Source: Curvibacter sp. GWA2_63_95
Lineage (GTDB): Bacteria; Pseudomonadota; Gammaproteobacteria; Burkholderiales; Burkholderiaceae_C
Direction: 5' to 3'
DNA: 64,000 bases
Assembly (NCBI GenBank): GCA_001795455.1
Contig: MGPB01000021.1
Coordinates: 124,001-188,000, forward strand
A program made the position numbers and the translations under genes. Positions within the stretch are counted from its first letter, which is position 1, and each line of letters begins with the position of its first letter. Below are positions 16,581-25,432 of this stretch, in pieces. The notes under the pieces were generated by a model, which saw only the letters and a list, made by a program, of their open reading frames with translations, ran no database searches and had not been told where the DNA came from.

Positions 16581-16930
16581 GGACTTCCGGTGTTTTCTTG
16601 GTGCAGACCACATCGCATCCTGTTTCGCATTCACCGTGACCGATCCGTCGGCGTTGTTGCCGATCGGAAAGACGTCACGGGTGACTTTGGGTGGGCAAGA
16701 TTCCGTCTGTGTGCTGCATTTCTGGCCGGCAGGGTGTTGGTCGCGGTGGATGTCTGAGCCGCAAAATAACCTTTGCCCAGTCGGCATAAAGTGGCACAAT
16801 CCGCCCTGCAATGAAGGCCCTTCCCATGCCACAGTCGCATCCGCCAATCGGTTCAGCCGTGTCGCGGAAGGTTAATTAACCAGCTTTAACCAGCTAATGT
16901 TCCCTGAAGGGGAACGGAGGTCAGCGAAAT
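16581..16930. other. 350-bp gene-free region before sucA
   Basis: No convincing gene. It contains an imperfect inverted repeat (arms about 16631-16652 and 16661-16686 around GTTGTT), two direct copies of TTAACCAGC at about 16876-16895, and a perfect hairpin at 16899-16915 just before the sucA ribosome site. It probably holds the sucAB-lpdA promoter. Confidence 0.6.
16899..16915 (+). promoter_or_regulatory. Hairpin touching the sucA ribosome site
   Basis: GTTCCC-TGAAG-GGGAAC: exact 6-bp arms. The GGAGG of the sucA ribosome site follows directly at 16916-16920, so the hairpin could influence translation initiation of the 2-oxoglutarate dehydrogenase operon. Confidence 0.5.
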
Positions 16931-19825
16931 ATGAGTGATTCCAGCTCCCATGGTGCGAGCACGGCTTCGTCCGTGTACCAAACCTACCAAGGCAATACCT
17001 ACCTGTTCGGTGGCAATGCCCCGTACGTCGAAGAGATGTACGAAAACTACTTAGCCAATCCCGGCAGCGTTCCCGATACTTGGCGCGATTACTTCGACGC
17101 CTTGCAAAACGTCCCTGCAGCCGACGGTACCACCTCCAAAGACGTAGCCCACATGCCGGTGATCAACGCGTTTGTTGATCTGGCCAAAAAGGGCGTCAAG
17201 CAGACCGTCATGGCCACCGGTGCCGATTCCGAAATGGGCCGCAAGCGTACCGCCGTGCAGCAATTGATTGCGGCCTACCGCAACGTTGGCGCTCGCTGGG
17301 CCGATCTGGACCCCCTCAAGCGCACGGAGCGTGACAAGATTCCCGAGCTGGAGCCTTCTTTCTATGGCTTCAGTGATGCAGACCAGGAAACGGTCTTCAA
17401 CATCAGCAACACCTTCTTTGGCAAGGAGTCGATGAGCCTGCGCGAGCTCATGAACGCCCTGCGTGAAACCTACTGCGGCACCATTGGCGTGGAGTACATG
17501 TACACCACCGACCAGAACCAGAAGCGTTGGTGGCAGCAAAAACTGGAGGCCAGCCGTAGCAAACCCCAGTTCAATGCCGAGAAGAAAAAACACATTCTGG
17601 AGCGCCTGACCGCAGCAGAAGGCTTGGAGCGCTTCCTCCACACCAAGTATGTGGGGCAGAAGCGTTTCTCCCTCGAAGGGGGGGAGAGCTTCATTGCCGC
17701 GATGGACGAACTGATCCAGCAAGCGGGCGCCAAAGGTGTGCAGGAAATCGTGATCGGCATGGCCCACCGGGGGCGCCTGAATGTGTTGGTGAACACCTTG
17801 GGCAAGATGCCGGCAGACCTGTTTGCCGAGTTTGACCACACTGCGCCCGAAGAGCTGCCTGCAGGCGACGTGAAATACCACCAGGGCTTTAGCTCGGACG
17901 TATCCACCCCTGGCGGCCCGGTGCACCTCTCGCTGGCCTTCAACCCTTCGCACCTGGAGATTGTGAACCCCGTGGTGGAAGGTTCGGTGCGTGCCCGCAT
18001 GGATCGCCGTGATGATCCCAGGGGTACCCAAGTGCTGCCTGTGCTGGTGCACGGTGATGCGGCCTTTGGCGGCCAAGGTGTGAACCAGGAAACGCTGGCT
18101 TTGGCCCAAACCCGTGGATACACCACGGGCGGTACGGTCCACCTGATCATCAACAACCAGATCGGTTTCACCACCTCTGACCCACGCGACATGCGCTCCA
18201 GTGCGTTTTGTACCGACATCGTGAAGATGGTCGAGTCGCCTGTGCTGCACGTGAATGGTGATGATCCGGAAGCCGTGGTGCTGGCGACCCAACTGGCACT
18301 GGAGTTCCGCATGGAGTTCCGCCAGGACGTGGTGGTCGACATCACTTGCTACCGCAAGCTGGGCCACAACGAGCAAGACACCCCTGCGCTGACCCAGCCG
18401 CTGATGTACAAAAAGATTACGGCCCACCCCGGAACTCGCAAGTTGTACGCAGACAAGCTGTCCGCCCAAGGGTTGGGCGCTGAGTTGGGTGATGCCATGG
18501 TCAAGGAATACCGCGCCGCGATGGATGCGGGCAAGCACACCGTAGACCCGGTTCTGACCAACTTCAAGAGCAAGTACTCGGTGGACTGGTCGCCATTTTT
18601 GGGCAAGAAGTGGACCGACGCCGGCGACACGGCACTGCCTTTGACAGAGTGGAAGCGCTTGTCAGAAAAGCTCACCACCATTCCCGATGGCGTGACGCCC
18701 CACCAATTGGTGAAAAAGGTCTACGACGACCGTGCCGCCATGGGCCGTGGTGAAGTGAATGTGGACTGGGGCATGGGCGAGCACATGGCTTTCGCCTCCC
18801 TGGTGGCCAGCGGCTACCCGGTGCGCCTGTCGGGCGAAGACTGCGGACGCGGCACCTTCACCCACCGCCACGCCGTGATCCACGACCAGAAGCGTGAAAA
18901 GTGGGATGCCGGTACCTACGTGCCCTTGCAAAACGTGGCCGACAACCAGGCCCCGTTTGTTGTCATCGACTCCATCTTGTCCGAAGAAGCGGTGCTGGGC
19001 TTTGAATACGGCTACGCATCCAACGACCCCAACACCCTGGTGATCTGGGAAGCGCAGTTCGGTGACTTCGCCAACGGCGCCCAGGTGGTGATTGACCAGT
19101 TCATCGCGTCCGGCGAAGTGAAGTGGGGCCGTGTGAACGGCATCACGCTGATGCTGCCGCACGGCTACGAAGGTCAGGGCCCCGAGCACAGCTCGGCACG
19201 CCTGGAGCGCTTTATGCAATTGGCGGCTGACACCAATATGCAGATCGTGCAGCCCACCACGGCCAGCCAGATCTTCCACGTGCTGCGTCGTCAGATGGTG
19301 CGCAACCTGCGCAAGCCTTTGATCATCATGACGCCCAAGAGCTTGCTGCGTAACAAGGACGCTACATCGCCGCTGTCCGAGTTCACCAAGGGCGCCTTCC
19401 AGACCGTGATTCCTGAGAGCAAGGAGCTCAAGGGTGACAAGGTCAAGCGTGTGATTGCCTGCTCCGGCAAGGTGTATTACGACCTGGTGAAGAAGCGCGA
19501 AGAGAAGGGCGATACCGATGTCGCCATCCTCCGCGTGGAGCAGTTGTACCCCTTCCCGCACAAGGCCTTTGCGACCGAACTGAAGAAGTACCCCAACGCC
19601 ACCGACGTGGTGTGGTGCCAGGACGAGCCGCAAAACCAGGGCGCGTGGTTCTTCGTGCAGCACTACATCCACGAAAACATGTTGGAAGGCCAGAAGCTGG
19701 GCTACTCCGGCCGTGCGGCATCTGCTTCGCCGGCAGTGGGCTACTCCCACTTGCACCAGGAGCAACAAAAGGCTCTGGTCGAAGGCGCTTTTGGCAAGCT
19801 GAAGGGCTTCGTGCTGACCAAGTAA
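16931..19825 (+). CDS. sucA: 2-oxoglutarate dehydrogenase E1 component
   Basis: Thiamine-diphosphate-dependent decarboxylase that begins the conversion of 2-oxoglutarate to succinyl-CoA in the TCA cycle. At 964 residues it has the usual length. The N-terminus contains [17 protein letters not shown], the short motif that docks E1 to E2; the active-site region has [11 protein letters not shown] near 275 and [18 protein letters not shown] near 375; the C-terminal half has the transketolase-type pyrimidine domain. It is first in a sucA-sucB-lpdA operon, with a 46-bp gap to sucB. GGAGG stands about 10 bases before the ATG. Confidence 0.97.
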   Translation: MSDSSSHGASTASSVYQTYQGNTYLFGGNAPYVEEMYENYLANPGSVPDTWRDYFDALQNVPAADGTTSKDVAHMPVINAFVDLAKKGVKQTVMATGADSEMGRKRTAVQQLIAAYRNVGARWADLDPLKRTERDKIPELEPSFYGFSDADQETVFNISNTFFGKESMSLRELMNALRETYCGTIGVEYMYTTDQNQKRWWQQKLEASRSKPQFNAEKKKHILERLTAAEGLERFLHTKYVGQKRFSLEGGESFIAAMDELIQQAGAKGVQEIVIGMAHRGRLNVLVNTLGKMPADLFAEFDHTAPEELPAGDVKYHQGFSSDVSTPGGPVHLSLAFNPSHLEIVNPVVEGSVRARMDRRDDPRGTQVLPVLVHGDAAFGGQGVNQETLALAQTRGYTTGGTVHLIINNQIGFTTSDPRDMRSSAFCTDIVKMVESPVLHVNGDDPEAVVLATQLALEFRMEFRQDVVVDITCYRKLGHNEQDTPALTQPLMYKKITAHPGTRKLYADKLSAQGLGAELGDAMVKEYRAAMDAGKHTVDPVLTNFKSKYSVDWSPFLGKKWTDAGDTALPLTEWKRLSEKLTTIPDGVTPHQLVKKVYDDRAAMGRGEVNVDWGMGEHMAFASLVASGYPVRLSGEDCGRGTFTHRHAVIHDQKREKWDAGTYVPLQNVADNQAPFVVIDSILSEEAVLGFEYGYASNDPNTLVIWEAQFGDFANGAQVVIDQFIASGEVKWGRVNGITLMLPHGYEGQGPEHSSARLERFMQLAADTNMQIVQPTTASQIFHVLRRQMVRNLRKPLIIMTPKSLLRNKDATSPLSEFTKGAFQTVIPESKELKGDKVKRVIACSGKVYYDLVKKREEKGDTDVAILRVEQLYPFPHKAFATELKKYPNATDVVWCQDEPQNQGAWFFVQHYIHENMLEGQKLGYSGRAASASPAVGYSHLHQEQQKALVEGAFGKLKGFVLTK

Positions 19826-19871
19826 GTCAGCAGCACTTCGCACCTACAACACATTACGGAAAGAATTTGAT

Positions 19872-21122
19872 ATGGCAATCGTAGAAGTCAAAGTCCCACA
19901 GCTGTCTGAATCTGTGGCGGAAGCAACCTTGTTGCAATGGAAAAAGAAGGTCGGCGAGGCAGTTGCTGTCGACGAAATCCTGATCGAAGTCGAAACCGAC
20001 AAGGTCGTGATGGAAGTGCCTGCACCTGCTGCCGGCGTGCTGGTCGAGTTGGTGGCTGCTGATGGCGCCACCGTGGCTGCTGAGCAGCTGATCGCCCGCA
20101 TCGACACCGCGGCAGTGGCTGGTGCCGTGGCTCCTGCCGCCGCTTCCGCCGCTGCCCCTGCAGCAGCCGCCCCTGTGGCTGCTGCCGCCGCAGCCAGCAA
20201 CTCCAAGGCTGGTGTGGCCATGCCCGCCGCCGCCAAGCTGCTGGCCGACAACGGCATCGCAGCATCCAGCGTCGAAGGCACAGGCAAAGACGGTCGTATC
20301 ACCAAGGGTGATGTGTTGGCTGCCGCTGCTGCTCCTAAAGTAGTAGCTGCTGCCGCAATCCCCACGGGCGTTCCGACCAAATCCCTGCCCCAAGTGGCAG
20401 CTCCTTCCGTGAACCTGGGCGACCGCCCTGAGCAGCGCGTTCCCATGAGCCGCCTGCGTGCCCGCGTGGCCGAGCGCCTGTTGCAGTCGCAGTCCACCAA
20501 CGCCATCCTGACCACCTTCAACGAAATCAACATGGCTCCGGTCATGGACATGCGCAAGCGCATGCAAGAGCGTTTCGAAAAGGAACACGGCTGCAAGCTG
20601 GGCTTTATGAGCTTCTTCGTCAAGGCTGCTGTGCACGCCCTGAAGAAATTCCCCGTATTGAATGCCTCCGTGGACGGTACCGACATCGTCTACCACGGCT
20701 ACTTCGATATCGGTATCGCCGTGGGCTCGCCCCGCGGCTTGGTGGTGCCCATCTTGCGCAATGCAGACCAGATGAGCTTTGCAGACATTGAGAAGAAGAT
20801 TGCTGAATTCGGCCAGAAGGCCAAGGATGGCAAGCTGGGCATTGAAGAAATGACCGGTGGTACTTTCTCCATCTCCAACGGCGGCACCTTCGGTTCCATG
20901 ATGTCTACCCCCATCATCAACCCTCCACAAAGCGCCATTCTGGGCGTGCACGCGACCAAAGATCGCGCCATGGTCGAGAACGGCCAAGTGGTGGTTCGTC
21001 CCATGAACTACTTCGCCATGTCCTACGACCACCGCATCATCGACGGCCGTGAAGCTGTCTTGGGCCTGGTGGCCATGAAGGAAGCGCTGGAAGATCCCGC
21101 ACGACTCCTGTTTGACATCTAA
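19872..21122 (+). CDS. sucB: Dihydrolipoyl succinyltransferase (E2 of OGDH)
   Basis: Core enzyme of the 2-oxoglutarate dehydrogenase complex, transferring the succinyl group to CoA. In order: a lipoyl domain with the lipoylated lysine K44 in [11 protein letters not shown]; an alanine/proline-rich hinge; a peripheral-subunit-binding domain near 113-150 ([23 protein letters not shown]); a second flexible linker; and the catalytic domain with [13 protein letters not shown] near 385, which holds the active histidine. It has 416 residues. It lies between sucA and lpdA with short gaps, typical for this complex. Confidence 0.97.
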   Translation: MAIVEVKVPQLSESVAEATLLQWKKKVGEAVAVDEILIEVETDKVVMEVPAPAAGVLVELVAADGATVAAEQLIARIDTAAVAGAVAPAAASAAAPAAAAPVAAAAAASNSKAGVAMPAAAKLLADNGIAASSVEGTGKDGRITKGDVLAAAAAPKVVAAAAIPTGVPTKSLPQVAAPSVNLGDRPEQRVPMSRLRARVAERLLQSQSTNAILTTFNEINMAPVMDMRKRMQERFEKEHGCKLGFMSFFVKAAVHALKKFPVLNASVDGTDIVYHGYFDIGIAVGSPRGLVVPILRNADQMSFADIEKKIAEFGQKAKDGKLGIEEMTGGTFSISNGGTFGSMMSTPIINPPQSAILGVHATKDRAMVENGQVVVRPMNYFAMSYDHRIIDGREAVLGLVAMKEALEDPARLLFDI

Positions 21123-21134
21123 GGATCACACAGC

Positions 21135-22562
21135 ATGAGCAAACAATTCGACGTGATCGTTATCGGCGGTGGCCCTGGTGGCTACATCGCCGCCATCCGC
21201 GCCGCCCAGCTGGGCTTTAACGTGGCCTGTATCGACGAGTGGAAGAATGCCGCAGGCGGCCCCGCTCCCGGCGGTACGTGCACCAACGTGGGCTGCATTC
21301 CTTCCAAGGCGCTGCTGCAATCCTCCGAGCACTTCAACCATGCCAACCACCACTTTGCCGAGCACGGCATTGAGGTGAAGGGTGTGAGCATGGATGTGGC
21401 CAAGATGATTGCCCGCAAGAACACCGTGGTGAAGCAGAACAACGACGGTATCTTGTACCTGTTCAAGAAGAACAAGGTTGCCTTCTTCCACGGCCGCGGC
21501 TCTTTCGTGAAGGCGACTGAAGGCGGCTACGAAATCAAGGTGGCTGGCGCTGCAGAAGAAACCATTACCGGCAAGCAAATCATCATCGCCACTGGCTCCA
21601 ATGCCCGCGCATTGCCCGGTACGCCTTTTGATGAAGTTAACGTCCTGTCCAACGACGGTGCGTTGAACATCGGTGCCGTGCCCAAAAAACTGGGTCTGAT
21701 CGGCTCCGGCGTGATTGGCTTGGAAATGGGCTCCGTGTGGAAGCGCCTGGGTTCTGAAGTCACCATTCTCGAAGGCTTGCCCACGTTTCTGGGCGCAGTG
21801 GACGAAGGTGTGGCCAAGGAAGCGCACAAGGCGTTCACCAAGCAGGGCCTGAAGATTGAGCTGGGCGTGAAGGTCGGCGAGATCAAGAACGGCAAGAAGG
21901 GCGTGTCGGTGGCCTACACCAACGCCAAGGGCGAAGCCCAGACGCTGGATGTCGACAAGCTCATCATCTCCATCGGCCGCGTGCCCAACACCATCGGTTT
22001 GAACACCGAGTCGGTAGGCTTGGCGCTGGACGAGCGCGGTGCGATCGTGGTGGATGCTGACTGCAAAACCAATCTGCCCGGTGTCTGGGCGGTGGGTGAT
22101 GTGGTGCGCGGCCCCATGTTGGCGCACAAGGCGGAAGAAGAGGGCGTTGCCGTGGCTGAGCGCATTGCCGGTCAGCATGGTCACGTCAACTTCAACACCA
22201 TCCCATGGGTGATTTACACCAGCCCCGAGATTGCTTGGGTTGGCCGTACCGAGCAGCAGCTCAAGGCGGATGGCGTGGCCTACAAGGCGGGTCAGTTCCC
22301 ATTCCTGGCGAATGGCCGTGCACGTGCTTTGGGTGACACCACCGGTTTTGTGAAGTTCCTGGCAGACGCTACGACGGACGAAATCCTGGGTGTGCACATC
22401 GTCGGTTCGCAGGCGTCGGAATTGATCTCTGAGGCTGTGGTGGCCATGGAGTTCAAGGCCAGCGCGGAAGACATCGCCCGCATCTGCCACGCCCACCCGA
22501 GCCTGAGTGAAGCGACCAAGGAAGCGGCCCTGGCCGTAGACAAGCGCACGCTGAACTTCTGA
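21135..22562 (+). CDS. lpdA: Dihydrolipoyl dehydrogenase (E3)
   Basis: FAD enzyme that reoxidises the lipoyl groups of E2 with NAD. The 475 residues carry the N-terminal FAD loop GGGPGGY at 11-17, the redox disulfide C49/C54 in [13 protein letters not shown], the NAD loop GSGVIGLE near 190, and the C-terminal HAHPSLSE with the catalytic His-Glu pair near 454/459. It starts 12 bp after sucB, so it is part of the operon and probably dedicated to the 2-oxoglutarate complex. A dispersed repeat copy follows its stop codon. Confidence 0.97.
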   Translation: MSKQFDVIVIGGGPGGYIAAIRAAQLGFNVACIDEWKNAAGGPAPGGTCTNVGCIPSKALLQSSEHFNHANHHFAEHGIEVKGVSMDVAKMIARKNTVVKQNNDGILYLFKKNKVAFFHGRGSFVKATEGGYEIKVAGAAEETITGKQIIIATGSNARALPGTPFDEVNVLSNDGALNIGAVPKKLGLIGSGVIGLEMGSVWKRLGSEVTILEGLPTFLGAVDEGVAKEAHKAFTKQGLKIELGVKVGEIKNGKKGVSVAYTNAKGEAQTLDVDKLIISIGRVPNTIGLNTESVGLALDERGAIVVDADCKTNLPGVWAVGDVVRGPMLAHKAEEEGVAVAERIAGQHGHVNFNTIPWVIYTSPEIAWVGRTEQQLKADGVAYKAGQFPFLANGRARALGDTTGFVKFLADATTDEILGVHIVGSQASELISEAVVAMEFKASAEDIARICHAHPSLSEATKEAALAVDKRTLNF

Positions 22563-22570
22563 TAGTTTTG

Positions 22571-22630
22571 CACCAAATAAGCTGCTAGCCCGCATGAATA
22601 GTGCGCTAGCAGCTTCTCTTTTTGTAGCAT
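22571..22630 (-). repeat. Dispersed repeat copy 5
   Basis: AGCTGCTAGCCCGCATGAAT then AGTGCGCTAGCAGCTTCT: a reverse-orientation, diverged copy in the 81-bp gap between lpdA and zapE. Its internal GCTGCTAG / CTAGCAGC arms form an inverted repeat, so it may also act as a hairpin. Confidence 0.65.
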
Positions 22631-22643
22631 ACCGGAGCATGTC

Positions 22644-23741
22644 TTGAGCGTCAAAGAAGCCTATGCGGCGGAGTTGAAGGCCCGTGGATATACGGCTGAC
22701 CCCGCACAATTGCGCGCGGTGGACGCGCTGGAGCGCTGTGCCCAGGATTGGGCGGCGTACAAATCCAAGCGCTCGAACGCCCTCAAGAAACTGATCAACC
22801 GGCCCGAGATTCCTCGCGGGGTTTACATGTACGGCGGGGTGGGGCGGGGCAAGAGTTTTTTGATGGACTGCTTTTTTAATGCAGTTCCCTTGAAGCGCAA
22901 GACCCGGTTGCACTTTCATGAGTTCATGCGTGAGGTGCACCGCGAGTTGGTGGATTTGCAGGGTACGGTGAACCCGCTGGACGAACTGGGCAAGCGCATG
23001 GCCAAGCGCTACCGCCTCATTTGTTTCGATGAATTCCATGTGGCGGACATCACCGACGCAATGATTTTGCACCGATTGCTCAATGCCTTGTTTGACAACG
23101 GCGTGGGTTTTGTGACCACGTCCAACTTCAAGCCCAATGACCTCTATCCCGGTGGCTTGCACCGGGACCGCATACTGCCAGCCATTGCGCTCTTGAATGC
23201 CAAGCTGGAGGTGCTGAATGTGGACAACGGAACCGACTACCGCCGCCGCACCCTGGAGGATGCCAAGCTCTACCATACGCCCTGCGGTGCAGAGGCTGAT
23301 GAGGCCATGACCGCCACCTTCAATGCATTGGCCGAAATGCACGATGAAGACCCTTTGCTGCACATCGAGTCACGCGAAATCCGGGCACGGCGCAAAGCGG
23401 GCGGTGTAGTGTGGTTTGATTTCAAAACGCTTTGTGGCGGACCTCGCTCCCAGAACGATTACCTGGAGATTGCCTCGCAGTTTCATACCGTGTTTTTGAG
23501 CGATGTTCCCCACATGCCCGTGCGTATGGCGTCAGAGGCACGGCGTTTTACCTGGTTGGTGGATGTGCTGTATGACCGGCGCGTCAAGCTCATCATGTCG
23601 GCTGCCGTGGCACCCGAGGCGCTGTACACCGAGGGGCCCATGTCGCACGAGTTTCCGCGCACCGTTTCCCGCTTGACGGAAATGCAATCCAAGGAGTTCC
23701 TGGATCTGGAGCGCCGGGTTGTAGACACCCGACTGACATGA
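22644..23741 (+). CDS. zapE: Cell division protein ZapE (AFG1-like ATPase)
   Basis: P-loop ATPase of 365 residues. ZapE is known as a divisome-associated ATPase that acts on FtsZ under stress conditions; mitochondrial relatives (AFG1) help turnover of respiratory proteins. Walker A is GGVGRGKSFLMD near residue 66, and Walker B is RLICFDEFHVADI near 130. The start is a TTG at 22644 because the ATG four bases upstream is out of frame and meets a stop; GGAG lies 8 bases before the TTG. Its position after sucAB-lpdA is common in Burkholderiales. Confidence 0.93.
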   Translation: MSVKEAYAAELKARGYTADPAQLRAVDALERCAQDWAAYKSKRSNALKKLINRPEIPRGVYMYGGVGRGKSFLMDCFFNAVPLKRKTRLHFHEFMREVHRELVDLQGTVNPLDELGKRMAKRYRLICFDEFHVADITDAMILHRLLNALFDNGVGFVTTSNFKPNDLYPGGLHRDRILPAIALLNAKLEVLNVDNGTDYRRRTLEDAKLYHTPCGAEADEAMTATFNALAEMHDEDPLLHIESREIRARRKAGGVVWFDFKTLCGGPRSQNDYLEIASQFHTVFLSDVPHMPVRMASEARRFTWLVDVLYDRRVKLIMSAAVAPEALYTEGPMSHEFPRTVSRLTEMQSKEFLDLERRVVDTRLT

Positions 23742-24319
23742 CAGGCTCTCGAGTAGGAGTGACCCTGCTGGTGTGCTGGGGATGGCTGTTTGTCCCGGCG
23801 CTGGCACAGGACGCATCGCAGGTTCAGCAGCAAAGCATCACGGCTGAGCGCTCACGCGCCGAGGCCGACTTCGCCCGGCAGGAGCAGGCTTGTTACGACC
23901 GTTTTGTTGTTCAGTCTTGCCTGGACCAGGTTGCTGCCAAGCGTCGTGTGCTGGAGCGTGAGCTCAAACGGCAAGAGGCCTCCCTGAACGCAGCTCAGCG
24001 CCAGCAGCGCGCGCAAGAACAATTGCAGCGCAGTGCGGAGAAGGCTCGCGAGCGCGAAGCGCCTGTGGCAGAACAGCCAGATGCCACAGCCGAACGTCTG
24101 CTGGCCCAGCATGAGAAGCAAGAAGCCCACCGCCAAGTGTCGCCGCCGTCTATGACAGCCAGCAAGCCGACAGCGGTTGCACCCTCCTTGGCAGAGCAGG
24201 CTGCGCTGCGTGATGCCTATGCCGCCAAGCAGCGTGCCGCGCAGGAGCGCCGTGCTGCACGCGACAAGCGTCTTCGTGACTCTAAGGAAGCACGGCCTGC
24301 GTTGCCTCAGCCACAGTAG
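23738..24319 (+). CDS. Small exported coiled-coil protein of unknown function
   Basis: A 193-residue protein with a signal peptide ending near ALA|Q at 24. It continues with an Arg/Glu/Gln-rich helical stretch (about 40-115) with two cysteines in CYDRFVVQSC, and ends with another basic helix (about 150-185). It overlaps the zapE stop by 4 bp (ATGA), so the two are translationally coupled. I do not know its function; a periplasmic helical protein is what the sequence shows. Confidence 0.8.
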   Translation: MTGSRVGVTLLVCWGWLFVPALAQDASQVQQQSITAERSRAEADFARQEQACYDRFVVQSCLDQVAAKRRVLERELKRQEASLNAAQRQQRAQEQLQRSAEKAREREAPVAEQPDATAERLLAQHEKQEAHRQVSPPSMTASKPTAVAPSLAEQAALRDAYAAKQRAAQERRAARDKRLRDSKEARPALPQPQ

Positions 24320-24347
24320 GCAAGCACGTGAGTCCTGAACTCCCGTT

Positions 24348-25112
24348 TCAGGCGTGCAGGGATTCGATTTTCACCACCACCAGGGACAGATTGTCACCCC
24401 CGCCATGGCCGCGTGAGCGTGCTTTTTCGATCAAAAACTCGGTGGCCTCGCGTGCCGACAGGGTGGACAACACAGAGCCCAATTCACCGTTGTTGAAGTA
24501 GTGCCATACACCATCGCTGCAGGCCATCAGCACATCGCCAGCGCGCAGCTTGGGGATGAAATGCAGGTCCACCGGAGGATCACTCTCGGTGCCCAGGCAG
24601 CCCATCAGGATGTTGGACTGCGGGTGCACGGCAGCCTGTTCTTCGGTGAGCTCCCCGCGATTCACCAAGGCTTGCACATAGGAGTGGTCCATGGTGCGCT
24701 TGACGAAGCGGTTGCCGTGGTAGTGGTAGATCCGGGAGTCGCCCGTGTGGGCCCAGTGGCAGTCGCCACCAGGATTGATCAGGAAGGCGGCCAGCGTGCT
24801 GTGTGGCTCCTCTTCGGACGAAATGGCCGTGAGTTTGATCACGATATGGGCTTCCTGCACCACCTGCATCAGGGTTGCCGCAGCGTCATCGGTATCGGGG
24901 TCATACCGTTCAAACAGTTGTTTCGCCGTCATCATCACCTGGTCAGAGGCCTTGCGTCCGCCGCTGCGGCCTCCCATGCCATCGGCCACGACCGCCAGCA
25001 GGCAGCCATTGACACGCGGGTGCTTGAGCAGTGCAACCTGGTCCTGCTGGTATTCGCGGTCACCCTTGTGGATGCCGGTGGAGGCGGTGAGTCGGTATCC
25101 AGTGGTGGCCAT
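24348..25112 (-). CDS. PP2C-family serine/threonine protein phosphatase
   Basis: Metal-dependent phosphatase of 254 residues that removes phosphate from Ser/Thr of proteins. The metal-binding motifs are all present: DREYQQDQ near residue 18, VADGMGG near 43, HTGDSRIY near 125, CSDGVW near 196 and GGGDNLS near 238. It has only the catalytic domain, like Stp-type bacterial phosphatases. No kinase gene is adjacent; it stands alone between convergent and divergent neighbours, so its target is unknown. Confidence 0.92.
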   Translation of the reverse strand: MATTGYRLTASTGIHKGDREYQQDQVALLKHPRVNGCLLAVVADGMGGRSGGRKASDQVMMTAKQLFERYDPDTDDAAATLMQVVQEAHIVIKLTAISSEEEPHSTLAAFLINPGGDCHWAHTGDSRIYHYHGNRFVKRTMDHSYVQALVNRGELTEEQAAVHPQSNILMGCLGTESDPPVDLHFIPKLRAGDVLMACSDGVWHYFNNGELGSVLSTLSAREATEFLIEKARSRGHGGGDNLSLVVVKIESLHA

Positions 25113-25219
25113 GGTGTGTGGGCAATTTGGGGGAATTAGTCCGGGGGATTCCAGTCCGGCCGTATTATCGAGTGGACGTTTTGCAAAACTGCGTCATTTA
25201 ACCACGTACTCCCCCCTAT

Positions 25220-25429
25220 TTGCCCTTGGAAACGAATCACCACTCCCCGCCGCGGCGCCTGATTGAGTTGCGCATGGAACACAGTGATCTCGATGCACTG
25301 ATAGACCGCGCCGATGCGGATGCCCCGACTGACGAGTTGATGATGCGCAGGCTCAAAAAGCGCCGACTCGCCCTGCGCGATGAGATCGCCCGTTTGCAGC
25401 ATGCCCTGCAACCCGACGAGCCCGCTTGA
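25220..25429 (+). CDS. YdcH-like small protein (DUF465)
   Basis: A 69-residue helical protein matching the YdcH/DUF465 group in its LRMEHSDLDALID and MMRRLKKRRLALRDEIARLQ segments, which form a predicted helical hairpin. The role of this group is not established. The start is uncertain: the TTG at 25220 keeps the RRLIELRMEH motif, while the ATG at 25274 would remove it; neither has a strong ribosome site. It is followed after 3 bp by the DinG-type helicase gene, so they probably share a transcript. Confidence 0.75.
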   Translation: MPLETNHHSPPRRLIELRMEHSDLDALIDRADADAPTDELMMRRLKKRRLALRDEIARLQHALQPDEPA

Positions 25430-25432
25430 GTT

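Noticed and set aside
14640-16847. 735-codon open frame on the minus strand over prpE
   Set aside because: It lies entirely opposite the well-supported prpE gene, has a His/Gly/Arg-rich shadow composition and no domain. High GC makes such antisense frames common.
17051-19843. Long minus-strand frames over sucA (495 and 393 codons)
   Set aside because: They are antisense shadows of sucA, without ribosome sites or domain features.
21126-23363. 745-codon open frame on the minus strand over lpdA and zapE
   Set aside because: It covers two certain genes in antisense and shows no recognisable protein features.
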